A DNA stretch of 64,000 nucleotides from Chersky-840 sp963838775 (GTDB lineage Bacteria; Actinomycetota; Acidimicrobiia; Acidimicrobiales; UBA8190). The stretch spans positions 186,001-250,000 of the forward strand of contig CAWISP010000026.1 of assembly GCA_963838775.1 (NCBI GenBank), written 5' to 3'. The notes beneath the pieces are model-generated. The model searched no databases, was not told where the DNA came from, and saw only the letters and a list, made by a program, of their open reading frames with translations. Positions 1 to 8,150 of the stretch are shown here, piece after piece (the first letter of the stretch is position 1; each line of letters starts with the position of its first letter). Position numbers and translations under genes: made by a program.

Positions 1-472
1 GGCTGTAGATGTCGATGATCACGTACAGGTAGTAGTAGGTCCACTTGACGGGCCCGAGGAGCTTCGTGATATCCCAGGAGTAGACCTGGTTCGGTGCGCT
101 GGCCACCAGCTCGGGCTTCACCCTGGCCGGGTGCGTGGCGTGGCGCCGGCGGTCTCGCACCTCGTCGTGGGACCGCAGCACCCGGTACATCGTGGAGATC
201 GACGCCAGGTAGAGCCCGGCGTCGAGAAGCTTGGCGTAGACGGTGGCCGGCGCCTCGTCGACGTGCTCGTCGGCGTTGAGCACGCGGCGCACCTCCTTGC
301 GCTCGACCTCCGACAAGGCCCGGGGCTGGGGGGCCGGCACCCGCTCGGGGCGTGGTGGCGCCGGGGACTTCCGGTGCCGGCGATACCACCGGGCCCGGGG
401 CTCGCCCACCGCCCGACAGGCGTCTCTCACGCCGACAACCGGCTCGAGCTCGGCCACGGCCTGGTCGATCAT
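1..472 (-). CDS. IS3-family transposase orfB, partial
   Basis: DDE integrase-core transposase (orfB) of the left IS copy, truncated by the window edge after about 157 residues. It begins with the ATG that overlaps the orfA stop (ATGA), as in the complete copy at 5050-6063. The visible part carries the N-terminal HTH_21-like region and the first catalytic block (SWDITK). No disruption is seen within the visible part. It would act with orfA to cut and join the element ends. Confidence 0.85.
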   Translation of the reverse strand, partial: MIDQAVAELEPVVGVRDACRAVGEPRARWYRRHRKSPAPPRPERVPAPQPRALSEVERKEVRRVLNADEHVDEAPATVYAKLLDAGLYLASISTMYRVLRSHDEVRDRRRHATHPARVKPELVASAPNQVYSWDITKLLGPVKWTYYYLYVIIDIYS

Positions 473-921
473 CTCGTCTCGCCCGTCTCGTCCTCGGCGC
501 TGTCGGTGGCGAATTGCTCCAACAGCGCCGAGAGCTTTCCCTGGACCTCGATGACCTTGCGGGCCTTGGAGAGCTCCGTCTCGAGATGCTTGGTGCGCTT
601 GCGCAACCGGGACAGCTCGCGGTCGCGGGGGTCGGTCTGACCGCGACCGGCGGGGGCGGCCAGGGCGTCGAGCGCCCCCCGGTCGCGCTGCTTGCGCCAC
701 TCGGTGATGAGCGACGAGTACAGGCCCTCACGTCGCAGCAGCGCACCCTTGTCGGCCTTGTTGAGGGTGTCGTACTCGGCCAGGATCTGCGCCTTGTACT
801 TCGCCGAGTAGCGCCTCGGCGGGCGGGCCCGCTCGGGGACCTCAGGGTCCGGATCGGTGGTGTCGTCCATGCCGCCAGACTGGGCGCGCGGGTCAACAGA
901 GTGGTGGATTGTCGTGGTCAT
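469..921 (-). CDS. IS3-family transposase orfA
   Basis: Small helix-turn-helix transposase subunit of an IS3-type element, about 150 aa, identical in protein sequence to the copy at 4601-5053. It carries the basic motif PPRRYSAKYKAQILAEYD, then GALLRREGLYSSLITEW, typical of the IS3 orfA DNA-binding domain, followed by a leucine-zipper-like coiled coil (LRKRTKHLETELSKARKVI). I chose the ATG at 921 rather than an upstream TTG because a purine-rich GGGAGGGAG lies just upstream. The stop overlaps the orfB start; orfB lies in the -1 frame, so coupling or frameshifting is possible. Confidence 0.85.
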   Translation of the reverse strand: MTTTIHHSVDPRAQSGGMDDTTDPDPEVPERARPPRRYSAKYKAQILAEYDTLNKADKGALLRREGLYSSLITEWRKQRDRGALDALAAPAGRGQTDPRDRELSRLRKRTKHLETELSKARKVIEVQGKLSALLEQFATDSAEDETGETR

Positions 922-999
922 CGGGGAACTCCCTCCCCGCCCTCTCAACTCAATGATTTGGCAGCTTGATGTGCCTCACGGGAGGTTGACATAGAGGGA

Positions 1000-1219
1000 A
1001 CCCTCGGACTCGGCGGTGTTGATCGTTGAGTGGGCTAACTGGTGTGGAAGCCCCCCGGGGCCACTCCAGATACAGATCGCCTTTGCGGCAAACGGTGGGA
1101 ACGTGACCGGGTCCTTTGACGGACCTCCCAACTACAACTTCGTTCCAGCTTGTACAGACAGCACCCAACCCTCGACCTTGGCCGTCGTTGACGCTTACTA
1201 CGCAGGAAGTTCATTCTAA
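1000..1219 (+). pseudogene. C-terminal half of an IS-split DUF4232-type lipoprotein gene
   Basis: This fragment starts directly at the IS end and reads EPSDSAVLIVEWANWCG..., ending at TAA in 1217-1219. The W-x-NWCG motif and later cysteine are typical of the C-terminal half of DUF4232 domains (secreted actinobacterial proteins). It has no start or signal peptide. The matching N-terminal half is at 6103-6468 on the opposite strand. Joined at the shared ACC duplication, the codons run GTC CAA CCC TCG GAC, giving VLVQPSDSAVLIVEW without loss of frame. The fragment is therefore a displaced gene end, not an independent gene. Confidence 0.75.
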
Positions 1220-1452
1220 GGACGGAGCCCGTAGGCGGTTTACCGCCGCAACGTGCCTGATTCAGATCGGGATCGGGCTCAACGGCGAGAGTCGGCCCAA
1301 GTAGCGCATCGGGGATCCCGTGCGCGTCGTGTATCCCTCTGGACCGGGCCGGAAGTGCCAATCCCGGTCGACGTCCGAGGTGACGGCTCGTCGGCGGAAC
1401 CCGCACGGTATCGCTCGACGACCTGATCGAACGTACCGGGTCTTGAGCCCGC
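1220..1452. other. Intergenic, with one copy of a dispersed repeat
   Basis: No gene is supported here. Bases about 1277-1390 resemble about 32958-33070: both contain CTGGACCGGGC.GGAAGTGC followed by CCGGTCGACGTC. On the minus strand both can be read as a peptide DVDR..HF.PGP..YT. These look like remnants of one coding sequence. Confidence 0.4.
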
Positions 1453-2295
1453 TCAGAGCGCGTCGAGAAACCTGCGAAGTTTGAGAAGGAAGCGCTCTGG
1501 TTGCTCGTCGTGGATGAAGTGGCTCGCGCCATGGATCATTTCGACGTCGGCATGAGGGTTCGTTGACCGGAAGCGAGCTTCATGCTCGGTGGTAAATGCC
1601 GGGCCGAATGCAGGGTCAGCACGAAGAACCAGAGTGGGACACCGGAGGGCTGCGTCCGGCTGGGCGCCGAGAAGTCCCGAGCCGTCTACGGCAGCGAGGA
1701 AGACGTCGGGATCGACGGAAGCAAGTCCCCGTGCGCGAGCCCGGGTTCCGTCCACGCCGAGGACGTCGGCGAACGATCCGGTGCCGTTGGGGCTGGGGCT
1801 AGTACGCAGCACGCGTTCATATTCCTCAAGCGGTGCTTGCCGGGCCTGCATGTCACTCACCAGTTGGTGGAGCAGGGCGAACACCGCCAGGAACGGATTC
1901 GCGTCCGCCTCCCCGGGCTCGCCCCGATACAGCGGGGGATCTTCGAGCAACAACCCACGCACGAGGTCGGGGCGGGTGCGAGCGACAGAAGCGGCGACGA
2001 CTCCGCCGAGCGAATGGCCCACCCACACGACCGGTCGGGTCGTGACGGCTTCAGAGAAGGCGATGGCGTCCGGGACGTAGTGCTCCAACGTGTAGGTACC
2101 CGATGCATGGGAGGATTCCCCGTGGCCTCGTTGGTCGAAGGCCAGCACTCGGCACTGGTTGGTAAGCGCCGGAATGATGGGGTCCCACGTCGAGCGAGCG
2201 CTTCCCAACCCGTGGAGGAGCACAAGCGCGTCACCCTCGGTACCACCGGAATCGTCGTAGGCAATCTCGATGCCATCGCTCACAAGCTGCACCAT
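1453..2295 (-). CDS. Alpha/beta hydrolase
   Basis: Predicted soluble alpha/beta-hydrolase-fold enzyme of 280 aa, the usual length. It has the oxyanion HGLG at 28-31, the nucleophile elbow GHSLGG at 93-98 (Ser95), an acidic residue after the sixth strand near 228, and a C-terminal His259 in GASHFIHDE. The sequence does not fix the substrate; esterase, lactonase or epoxide hydrolase are all possible. The start is an ATG at 2295 with AGGA upstream. It lies on the segment between the two inverted IS3 copies, about 330 bp downstream of the DUF4118 gene on the same strand, so an operon is uncertain. Confidence 0.85.
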   Translation of the reverse strand: MVQLVSDGIEIAYDDSGGTEGDALVLLHGLGSARSTWDPIIPALTNQCRVLAFDQRGHGESSHASGTYTLEHYVPDAIAFSEAVTTRPVVWVGHSLGGVVAASVARTRPDLVRGLLLEDPPLYRGEPGEADANPFLAVFALLHQLVSDMQARQAPLEEYERVLRTSPSPNGTGSFADVLGVDGTRARARGLASVDPDVFLAAVDGSGLLGAQPDAALRCPTLVLRADPAFGPAFTTEHEARFRSTNPHADVEMIHGASHFIHDEQPERFLLKLRRFLDAL

Positions 2296-2445
2296 CGGAA
2301 TCCTAAGTGGTCCGGCAGATGCCCACAGTCTGCCAAGGAGGGACTATCCGGTTTTCGCGCCGGAAGTGACACTACCTGGACGTCACAGCCCCCGCCCTTC
2401 CCGACTCCCTGTAGATACGCGGCGCGGTCGTCATAGGAACCGACC

Positions 2446-2545
2446 TCAGTCCTCGCTCGGGTGCTCCAACGCCATCGACCATATTGACTTACCGTGCGGA
2501 CGCTCAGGGTCGTGCCCGTCGCTGTAAGGGTGGCCTTTCACGTTG
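2446..2545 (-). pseudogene. C-terminal fragment with the (S)(M/I)WSMA(L/M)E motif, copy 1
   Basis: On the minus strand a short open stretch reads RHPERVNVKGHPYSDGHDP..., then HGKSIWSMALEHPSED and stop. It resembles the gene end at 4361-4522 (INVNG ... HGQSMWSMAMEFPSDD, stop) and a third occurrence at about 12742. A stop codon lies just upstream in frame, so this is a remnant rather than a complete gene. The parent family is not recognised. It sits between the DUF4118 gene and the hydrolase gene. Confidence 0.4.
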
Positions 2546-2622
2546 ACGCGCTCGGGATGTCTCTAAAGAGGCTGGGGTGCGGCTCAGGAGGGTAAGAGCC
2601 AGAGATGTGCCACTCAATCGCA

Positions 2623-3405
2623 TCATGCGATACGTGCTCGTGTTGCCAACGCAGCCCCCACCTGACCGGCGATTGCCACCGCCACGATCAGTCGCTCACG
2701 CGACACCGGCCATCCTGGCGTCGAGACGAGAACGAATCTCCCGAGTGTCTGCCCGCCGTAGTGAACCGGGAGGTCGAGATCTGAGCCTGGCAGGCCCATG
2801 GTCGAGACACCCCAAAGCAGGCCACCATGGACAACCTGACCATTGGACAGGATGGTTGTGCGATTCGGTCTCGGCACACCTGGCTGATATGTGCATTGCC
2901 GGAGATGAAGGAGATGGATTAGCTCATTGGAGGCACGTTCAATGACCTCAGCAGCGGGCTCCCCGAGTGCGACCATCTCCCCCAGGTCATGGATGATCGC
3001 CACGTAGTCGGCTTCTTCAAGCGCGACTCCCCGGTGATGGCGCCCACGGGCGGCAAGCTCCGTCACGATGAGCCCGACCACAAACAGGCTGATGGTCGTT
3101 TCGAGATCAGGTCGACGGCTAATGGCGAACCGCTCGTAGGGCCGCGTAAGGAAGAAGTCGAACCAAAGCGCCGATGAGGCAGACGCGAGAATGCCTGCCA
3201 GACGGTTCCCCAAGATGGCCATAGCAGCGATGACCGCAACCAGGATGAGTGCAGACGCTGTCCCGGCAAGCGATGCGCGAGCTGGGACAAGGGCGGCAGC
3301 CACAGCCAGCGGTACGACGACACCGCTGATATTGGCCAGAGGTTCCCTTCTGCTGGCCACCCCGCGCCTTACGCGCCCCGCCAGATCACGCCAACTCGTT
3401 GCCAT
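2623..3405 (-). CDS. DUF4118 membrane sensor-like protein
   Basis: 260 aa. Residues about 25-120 form closely spaced hydrophobic helices with the pattern LILVAVIAAMAILGNRLAGI and FDFFLTRPYERFAI, typical of the DUF4118 four-helix membrane domain found in KdpD-type sensors. A cytoplasmic region follows with a coiled stretch (EEADYVAIIHDLGEMVALGEPAAEVI) and a GAF-like alpha/beta region to the end. There is no histidine-kinase dimerisation or ATPase domain, so it cannot phosphorylate on its own. It may be a one-component sensor remnant or a partner of a separate kinase. Start ATG at 3405. Confidence 0.75.
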   Translation of the reverse strand: MATSWRDLAGRVRRGVASRREPLANISGVVVPLAVAAALVPARASLAGTASALILVAVIAAMAILGNRLAGILASASSALWFDFFLTRPYERFAISRRPDLETTISLFVVGLIVTELAARGRHHRGVALEEADYVAIIHDLGEMVALGEPAAEVIERASNELIHLLHLRQCTYQPGVPRPNRTTILSNGQVVHGGLLWGVSTMGLPGSDLDLPVHYGGQTLGRFVLVSTPGWPVSRERLIVAVAIAGQVGAALATRARIA

Positions 3406-3694
3406 GAGCCAAGCCTCTGTCCAGGTTTCGTTGCCTGCCTTCTGGATTCTACGACCGATCCGATGGTCCGCCGGAGCGATCCCGGACGCTTGGTCTTAAC
3501 CGGGCGACCGGGCGTTCACCGAGATGAGGGCCGATGGTTTGTTGCGACAACCCGGAGTAGTGTTTGACCCAGTTTGGACCAAAGGCGCTACGCCGGAGGA
3601 GCTTGGTGGGGCCAACATGGTCAAACGGGCGGATGTGCGAAGACAGAGTCCTAGAGGTGCAACACGAAGGTCGTCCCCGTTAACAAATAGAGAC

Positions 3695-4120
3695 ATGAGA
3701 CCGATTTCGCGGTCGAAATCCCTTCCCCAGGGGAGCCGCTCAATATTCGTTGCCGCGAGTTCCTTCGTCTTGAGTGTATTGCTTCTCGCGGCGGCTGTTA
3801 TTGCCGGGATCGTCATTTTCACCATCATCCGAAGCAGTAACGGTTCTGACTACCAGGCCACAATCGAAGAGGTCCTTCCGCACGGTCTAAGCCAGGTCAC
3901 GGTGACGATAAGGGTCAGCAATCTCGGCACGGCTGCTACGGAACCGACCTGTCAGATCGAGTTGAACTCGCCCGGACATTCCGTCACCGGAGTGGGGAGC
4001 TTCACAGCCAACAGGCCCATTGCCGGTGGGAATCCGGCCACCTATTCCCTAACCATTCCGGTGACAGCGATTGGTGCAACGGATGTAACCACCGGTGCTT
4101 CAAGTATAACCTGCCACTAA
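3695..4120 (+). CDS. Single-pass membrane-anchored hypothetical protein
   Basis: Short N-terminal basic segment (MRPISRSKS), one strong transmembrane helix at about 22-45 (VLSVLLLAAAVIAGIVIF), then an extracellular domain of about 95 aa rich in beta strands (QVTVTIRVSNLGT...CQIEL...SITCH). The two cysteines could form a disulfide. The fold resembles FxLYD/DUF4352-type extracellular domains, but I cannot assign a family. The ATG at 3695 follows GAGAC; earlier in-frame ATGs at 3524 and 3617 would add an unlikely basic leader. It is divergent from the DUF4118 gene. Confidence 0.55.
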   Translation: MRPISRSKSLPQGSRSIFVAASSFVLSVLLLAAAVIAGIVIFTIIRSSNGSDYQATIEEVLPHGLSQVTVTIRVSNLGTAATEPTCQIELNSPGHSVTGVGSFTANRPIAGGNPATYSLTIPVTAIGATDVTTGASSITCH

Positions 4121-4360
4121 TCGGATGGGTCAGCATGTAATGACTTCGGCCCTCCTGGACCTCGGCGCTCCATTGGATATGGGCGCGAGGTAGTGGTTCA
4201 TCTCGGGGCCAAGCTCGGAGCACGGGTCCTCGTCAATCTCGACGCGAGCCCGGTCCCCGTGATCAGAAGGTGACACGAGATTCTTTCACTCGACACGTTG
4301 ACCGCGAGTGTTGGGCGCTCGCGGCGCCCCATGCCGAACTCTCCTTGATATTCGACAGCC

Positions 4361-4522
4361 TCAGTCGTCGCTCGGGAACTCCATGGCCATCGACCACATC
4401 GACTGACCATGAATATGCCCATGACCGTTGGTGGACACGGCTTCTACTGGTCGCTCGGCCATCCCCGGTGGGAGAGCAGGATTGAACCCATTCACGTTGA
4501 TGGCCTTCGTCTCACGCGCCCA
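4361..4522 (-). pseudogene. C-terminal gene fragment ending at the IS3 copy A2 border (motif copy 2)
   Basis: On the minus strand, the first codon next to the IS end is TGG and the frame stays open for 53 residues to a stop: WARETKAINVNG ... NGHGHIHGQSMWSMAMEF then PSDD. It ends like the remnant at 2446-2545. It starts exactly at the element tip, so it is the tail of a gene cut by the IS. If the 1000-4522 segment was inverted, the missing front part should lie left of this window, ending in TGG beside the other end of copy A1. Confidence 0.55.
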
Positions 4523-4600
4523 TCCCTCTATGTCAACCTCCCGTGAGGCACATCAAGCTGCCAAATCATTGAGTTGAGAGGGCGGGGAGGGAGTTCCCCG

Positions 4601-5053
4601 ATGACCACGACAATCCACCACTCTGTTGACCCGCGCGCCCAGTCTGGCGGCATGGACGACACCACCGATCCGGACCCTGAGGTCCCCGAGCGGGCCCGCC
4701 CGCCGAGGCGCTACTCGGCGAAGTACAAGGCGCAGATCCTGGCCGAGTACGACACCCTCAACAAGGCCGACAAGGGTGCGCTGCTGCGACGTGAGGGCCT
4801 GTACTCGTCGCTCATCACCGAGTGGCGCAAGCAGCGCGACCGGGGGGCGCTCGACGCCCTGGCCGCCCCCGCCGGTCGCGGTCAGACCGACCCCCGCGAC
4901 CGCGAGCTGTCCCGGTTGCGCAAGCGCACCAAGCATCTCGAGACGGAGCTCTCCAAGGCCCGCAAGGTCATCGAGGTCCAGGGAAAGCTCTCGGCGCTGT
5001 TGGAGCAATTCGCCACCGACAGCGCCGAGGACGAGACGGGCGAGACGAGATGA
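4601..5053 (+). CDS. IS3-family transposase orfA
   Basis: 150-aa helix-turn-helix subunit of the transposase. HTH-type sequence PRRYSAKYKAQILAEYDTL at about 30-48, recognition part LLRREGLYSSLITEWRKQ, then a coiled coil near 110-135. GGGAGGGAG lies just upstream of the ATG at 4601; a TTG at 4574 also opens the frame but is less likely. Its TGA overlaps the orfB ATG. orfB is in the -1 frame, the arrangement that in IS3 elements allows a fused OrfAB, though I see no classical A6G slippery run. Confidence 0.88.
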   Translation: MTTTIHHSVDPRAQSGGMDDTTDPDPEVPERARPPRRYSAKYKAQILAEYDTLNKADKGALLRREGLYSSLITEWRKQRDRGALDALAAPAGRGQTDPRDRELSRLRKRTKHLETELSKARKVIEVQGKLSALLEQFATDSAEDETGETR

Positions 5054-6063
5054 TCGACCAGGCCGTGGCCGAGCTCGAGCCGGTTGTCGGCGTGAGAGAC
5101 GCCTGTCGGGCGGTGGGCGAGCCCCGGGCCCGGTGGTATCGCCGGCACCGGAAGTCCCCGGCGCCACCACGCCCCGAGCGGGTGCCGGCCCCCCAGCCCC
5201 GAGCCTTGTCGGAGGTCGAGCGCAAGGAGGTGCGCCGCGTGCTCAACGCCGACGAGCACGTCGACGAGGCGCCGGCCACCGTCTACGCCAAGCTTCTCGA
5301 CGCCGGGCTCTACCTGGCGTCGATCTCCACGATGTACCGGGTGCTGCGGTCCCACGACGAGGTGCGAGACCGCCGGCGCCACGCCACGCACCCGGCCAGG
5401 GTGAAGCCCGAGCTGGTGGCCAGCGCACCGAACCAGGTCTACTCCTGGGATATCACGAAGCTCCTCGGGCCCGTCAAGTGGACCTACTACTACCTGTACG
5501 TGATCATCGACATCTACAGCCGCTACGTGCCGGGGTGGATGCTGGCGCGTTCGGAGAACGCCAAGCTGGCCGAAGCCCTGCTGGCCGACACCGTGACCAA
5601 GCAGAAGATCGCGCCCGGCCAGCTCACCATCCACGCCGATCGGGGTTCGCCCATGGTGGCCAAGCCGGTGGCCTTCTTGCTGGCCGATCTCGGTGTGACC
5701 AAGTCACACAGCCGGCCGCATGTGAGCAATGACAACCCGTTCAGTGAAAGCCAGTTCCGCACCATGAAGTACCGACCTGAGTTCCCCGACCGTTTCGGCT
5801 GCTACGAGGACGCGCATGCGTTCTGCGGTCGTTTCTTTCGCTGGTACAACGAGGACCACCGTCATTCGGGCATCGGCTTGCACACCCCGGCCGACGTCCA
5901 CTACGGACGGGCCGAGGCCCTCCGGGTCAAGCGGGCCGAAGTGCTTACCAGCGCCTACGCCATGCACCCCGAGCGCTTCGTCCGCAAGCTGCCGGAACCC
6001 CCGCCGTTGCCCACCGCCGTCTGGATCAACGAGCCGAAGGAGGACACCGCTACGACACAGTGA
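5050..6063 (+). CDS. IS3-family transposase orfB (DDE integrase core)
   Basis: 337 aa, full length. N-terminal HTH_21-like region, then the rve integrase core with the three catalytic acids: Asp in SWDITKLLG, Asp in TIHADRGSPM, Glu in NPFSESQFRTMKY. The C-terminal tail FFRWYNEDHRHSGIGLHTPA is typical of IS3 orfB. It starts at ATG overlapping the orfA stop by the ATGA arrangement. It catalyses element excision and joining together with OrfA. Nothing suggests inactivation. Confidence 0.92.
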   Translation: MIDQAVAELEPVVGVRDACRAVGEPRARWYRRHRKSPAPPRPERVPAPQPRALSEVERKEVRRVLNADEHVDEAPATVYAKLLDAGLYLASISTMYRVLRSHDEVRDRRRHATHPARVKPELVASAPNQVYSWDITKLLGPVKWTYYYLYVIIDIYSRYVPGWMLARSENAKLAEALLADTVTKQKIAPGQLTIHADRGSPMVAKPVAFLLADLGVTKSHSRPHVSNDNPFSESQFRTMKYRPEFPDRFGCYEDAHAFCGRFFRWYNEDHRHSGIGLHTPADVHYGRAEALRVKRAEVLTSAYAMHPERFVRKLPEPPPLPTAVWINEPKEDTATTQ

Positions 6064-6102
6064 TTCGCGAAGAAATGTGTCTCACAAAGGTTGACACGCG
6101 CC

Positions 6103-6468
6103 GGTTGGACTAGCACGGGCGGCAAAGCTGGATTCCTGGGGGAGGCAGCTTCCACGTCGAGGGACGAGCCGTCAGATCGGGACAGACTTACCGAGGGATT
6201 GCCCGAAAATTACACACGGTTCGCCTGACTCATTTGTCAAGATGACTGTTCCTTGGGCCACCCCGACGGCGTCACCGCCCTGACGCCCGCCTTGCGCCAC
6301 CAGGCCACCAGCGGCACACGGCGCCATACCGGATGCAATACGAGCGGTAGTCGTTGTCGTTACGCCAGGTCTGCTTGATGACGGCGCAACCTCAGTTTGC
6401 GGCGACGAACAGGCACCCAGGCACAGGCCGACGAGCCCACACACCAAGGCGACGGATCGCTTGGGCAC
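6103..6468 (-). pseudogene. N-terminal half of the IS-split DUF4232-type lipoprotein
   Basis: Starts with GTG at 6468 (GGAGGG upstream at about 6490). MPKRSVALVCGLVGLCLGAC is a lipoprotein signal with lipobox LGAC, followed by a Ser/Thr-rich linker and the start of a DUF4232-type domain (CAAGGLV..QGG..GVAQGTVILTNES). In frame it stops at 6172-6174, but a one-base shift there restores DGSSLDVEAASPRNP..PPVLVQP up to the IS border. It therefore carries a frameshift besides the IS split. The other half is at 1000-1219. The intact product would have been a secreted, lipid-anchored protein of unknown role. Confidence 0.75.
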
Positions 6469-6832
6469 CGAATCAGATTAGACCTTGCCCTCCTTTCGTA
6501 TTGACCGATAATGCAGGGACCCGGATGCCCTGAACAGGTCAGGGTGCCCACCGCCGGACCGATCGGGATCACCCGATGCCGGGGAGGGCCGCAACGTGGT
6601 GCGAGCCCGGCTGACCCACCCGAAGCTCCTATGGTTGTCAAGAGGTTCTTAGGCTCGGTTGCATGGACAGCGGGCGGACCAATCAGGAGCCACTCGTCGG
6701 ACAAGGGCAAGCTCTTACCAAGCCATGCGTCGATGCTCTCCGAGCAGGTTCCGAGTGAGGGGTCGGCAAATCGGACGAAGGCCAGTCCGAAGACGGCAGG
6801 TAACGTTGGAGCCAGACCCGCCACTCGGAGAT
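6469..6832. other. Intergenic, including the 3' end of the IS110 element
   Basis: No gene supported. From about 6637 (TTGTCAAGA) onward the sequence resembles the region at 26123-26299 downstream of the IS110 remnant: both share TTGTCAAGA, GAGCCACTC, CAAGCCATGCGTC and GAGATCT in the same order. This marks the non-coding end of the IS110 element. A palindrome ATCGGG-ATCA-CCCGAT lies near 6560 and recurs near 8943. Confidence 0.5.
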
Positions 6833-8150
6833 CTAGGCGCGAGGAAGGTGCTTGAAAACCTCGCGGGCGACATAGCGCTTGAGGACTCGGATCACCTCCC
6901 GCTTGGAGCGGCCCTCTTTCGTCCGGCGCTCGAGATAGGCGCGGGTGCGAGGGTCCTTCGCGATCCGCGTCATGACGATGCGCCACAGGGCGGCGTTGGC
7001 GCTGCGGTCGCCACCCCGGTTGAGACGGTGTCGGGTGACCTTGCCCGAGGAGGCCTCGATGGGAGCCACGCCGCAAAGATGCGCCCAGGCGGCTTCGGAG
7101 CGCAGGCGCTCGGGGTTGTCGCCGGCGGCGACGAGCAAGACGGCGGCGGTGTCGATCCCCACGCCGAAGAGCTCGAGCAGGTTCGGCGCCGTCGCCTCCA
7201 CCAGCTCGGCGAGTCGCTCGTCGAGGTGCGCGGCCTCCTCTTCGAGGGCGTGGACCCGGCGCCCCAAGCTCGCGAGGGCCATCTTCGTGGCCGAGAGCAC
7301 CGGGTCGCCCCCGACCCGGACCCGCAAGGCGGCGGCCTCGGCGACGAAGTCGCTCGTCGCCAGGCCTTTGAGGCGGCATCGAAGCTGGTCGGGGGCCGTG
7401 TAACTCAGCTGGCGCATCTGGTGGACGGCGCGCAGGCGACCCTCTCGAGCCGAACGCTTGGCCACGACCAGGGCCCGGATGGCCTCGACGTTGCCGTCCC
7501 TGGACTTCGGGGCCCCGGTGCAGCGGCCGCTCAAGACGGCCCGGGCCGCCTCGACGGCATCGGCCGGATCGGATTTGCCTTTGGCCCGGCGCACCTGGCG
7601 GTTGGGCCGGTCGACCTCGACCACCTCGATGCCGGCGCGAGCGAGGAACCGTCCGAGCCCGGCTCCATAGGCGCCGGTGCCCTCCACGCCCACCTTGGAG
7701 ATCGTCCCGAAAGCGCTCATCCACTCGAGCATGGCCGTGTAGCCCTTGGGCGTGGCCACGAACGACTCCACTCCGAGCACACCGCCGATGGGGTCCAAGG
7801 CCGCGGCCACATGGACATCGAGGTGGGTGTCGACACCACCGACAATGGTGCGGCCAGCTTCTACGATGCTCACTGCCATCCCTGTTCTCCTTTAGTCAAG
7901 GGGTGGCGCGGCCGTCCCGGGAAAGAGGTGACGGTGATCTCCGCCCTGCGTCAACAGAGCGGTCCATCACCCCTCTGGAACGGGGCGCGCCGTTCATGGT
8001 CCGAGATCCCAGCCGACAGGACAACGTGATCCCGCTATCAGAAAGTCAGGCCAAGATCTCGGTGCCCTCGCACGGTAATGAGGCTCAACCGCTCAGCGGT
8101 GGATCTCCATCAGAGAAGGCTCTTCTATTCTGATTGGTAACGACGTCACC
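6637..8150 (-). mobile_element. IS110-family element (outer boundary approximate)
   Basis: Element carrying the transposase at 6833-7879. The right (downstream) limit near 6637 is inferred from similarity with the truncated copy at 26123. The upstream limit is unknown because no second copy preserves it; 8150 is only an upper guess before the next gene. IS110 elements lack conventional inverted repeats. The 5' non-coding region of this family is where bridge RNA is encoded in studied members (such as IS621). Confidence 0.6.
6833..7879 (-). CDS. IS110-family transposase (DEDD)
   Basis: 348 aa, full length. N-terminal RuvC-like DEDD domain (DEDD_Tnp_IS110) with GGVDTHLDVHVAA and KSDPADAVEAARAV, EGTGAYG between; a helical linker; then the C-terminal Transposase_20 domain with the serine region LCGVAPIEASSGK and NRGGDRSANAALWRIVM. 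Such enzymes are RNA-guided recombinases. The start ATG at 7879 has GGAGAA upstream. A degraded relative is at 26300-26872. The frame is intact. Confidence 0.93.
   Translation of the reverse strand: MAVSIVEAGRTIVGGVDTHLDVHVAAALDPIGGVLGVESFVATPKGYTAMLEWMSAFGTISKVGVEGTGAYGAGLGRFLARAGIEVVEVDRPNRQVRRAKGKSDPADAVEAARAVLSGRCTGAPKSRDGNVEAIRALVVAKRSAREGRLRAVHQMRQLSYTAPDQLRCRLKGLATSDFVAEAAALRVRVGGDPVLSATKMALASLGRRVHALEEEAAHLDERLAELVEATAPNLLELFGVGIDTAAVLLVAAGDNPERLRSEAAWAHLCGVAPIEASSGKVTRHRLNRGGDRSANAALWRIVMTRIAKDPRTRAYLERRTKEGRSKREVIRVLKRYVAREVFKHLPRA

Larger units (their letters stand above)
1..999 (-). mobile_element. IS3-family element, copy A1 (cut by window edge)
   Basis: Left copy of an IS3-type element, read leftward, containing orfA and the first part of orfB. 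It is nearly identical to the complete copy at 4523-6102; I noticed one base difference (near 320, silent in orfB). Its inner end carries TGTCAACCTCCCGTGAGG preceded by an 8-bp outer tip TCCCTCTA that both copies share. The flank at 1000-1002 is ACC, matching the flank of the right end of the other copy (6103-6105). The copy is cut at base 1, so its right end is not seen. Confidence 0.9.
4523..6102 (+). mobile_element. IS3-family element, copy A2 (complete, 1580 bp)
   Basis: Complete element with orfA and orfB. The conserved inverted repeats are TGTCAACCT..CGTGAGGCACAT (from 4531) and the complement of ATGTGTCTCACAAAGGTTGACA (to 6096). Comparison of both copies and of the split gene sets the true tips 8 bp outside on the left (TCCCTCTA) and 6 bp outside on the right (CGCGCC), giving a 3-bp ACC duplication shared between 6103-6105 (as GGT) and 1000-1002. 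The copy is inverted relative to copy A1. Confidence 0.9.

Noticed and set aside
352..969. Long open frame opposite the IS3 orfA (205 codons), also repeated at 4553-5170
   Set aside because: It is antisense to a clear transposase gene, is duplicated only because the IS is duplicated, and shows no family features. GC-rich DNA gives such shadows.
986..4538. Composite transposon made of two IS3 copies carrying passenger genes
   Set aside because: The split lipoprotein gene shows the copies inserted separately in different genes and then recombined; there is no shared outer duplication to support transposition as a unit.
6659..8029. 456-codon plus-strand frame over the IS110 transposase
   Set aside because: Antisense shadow of the intact transposase.
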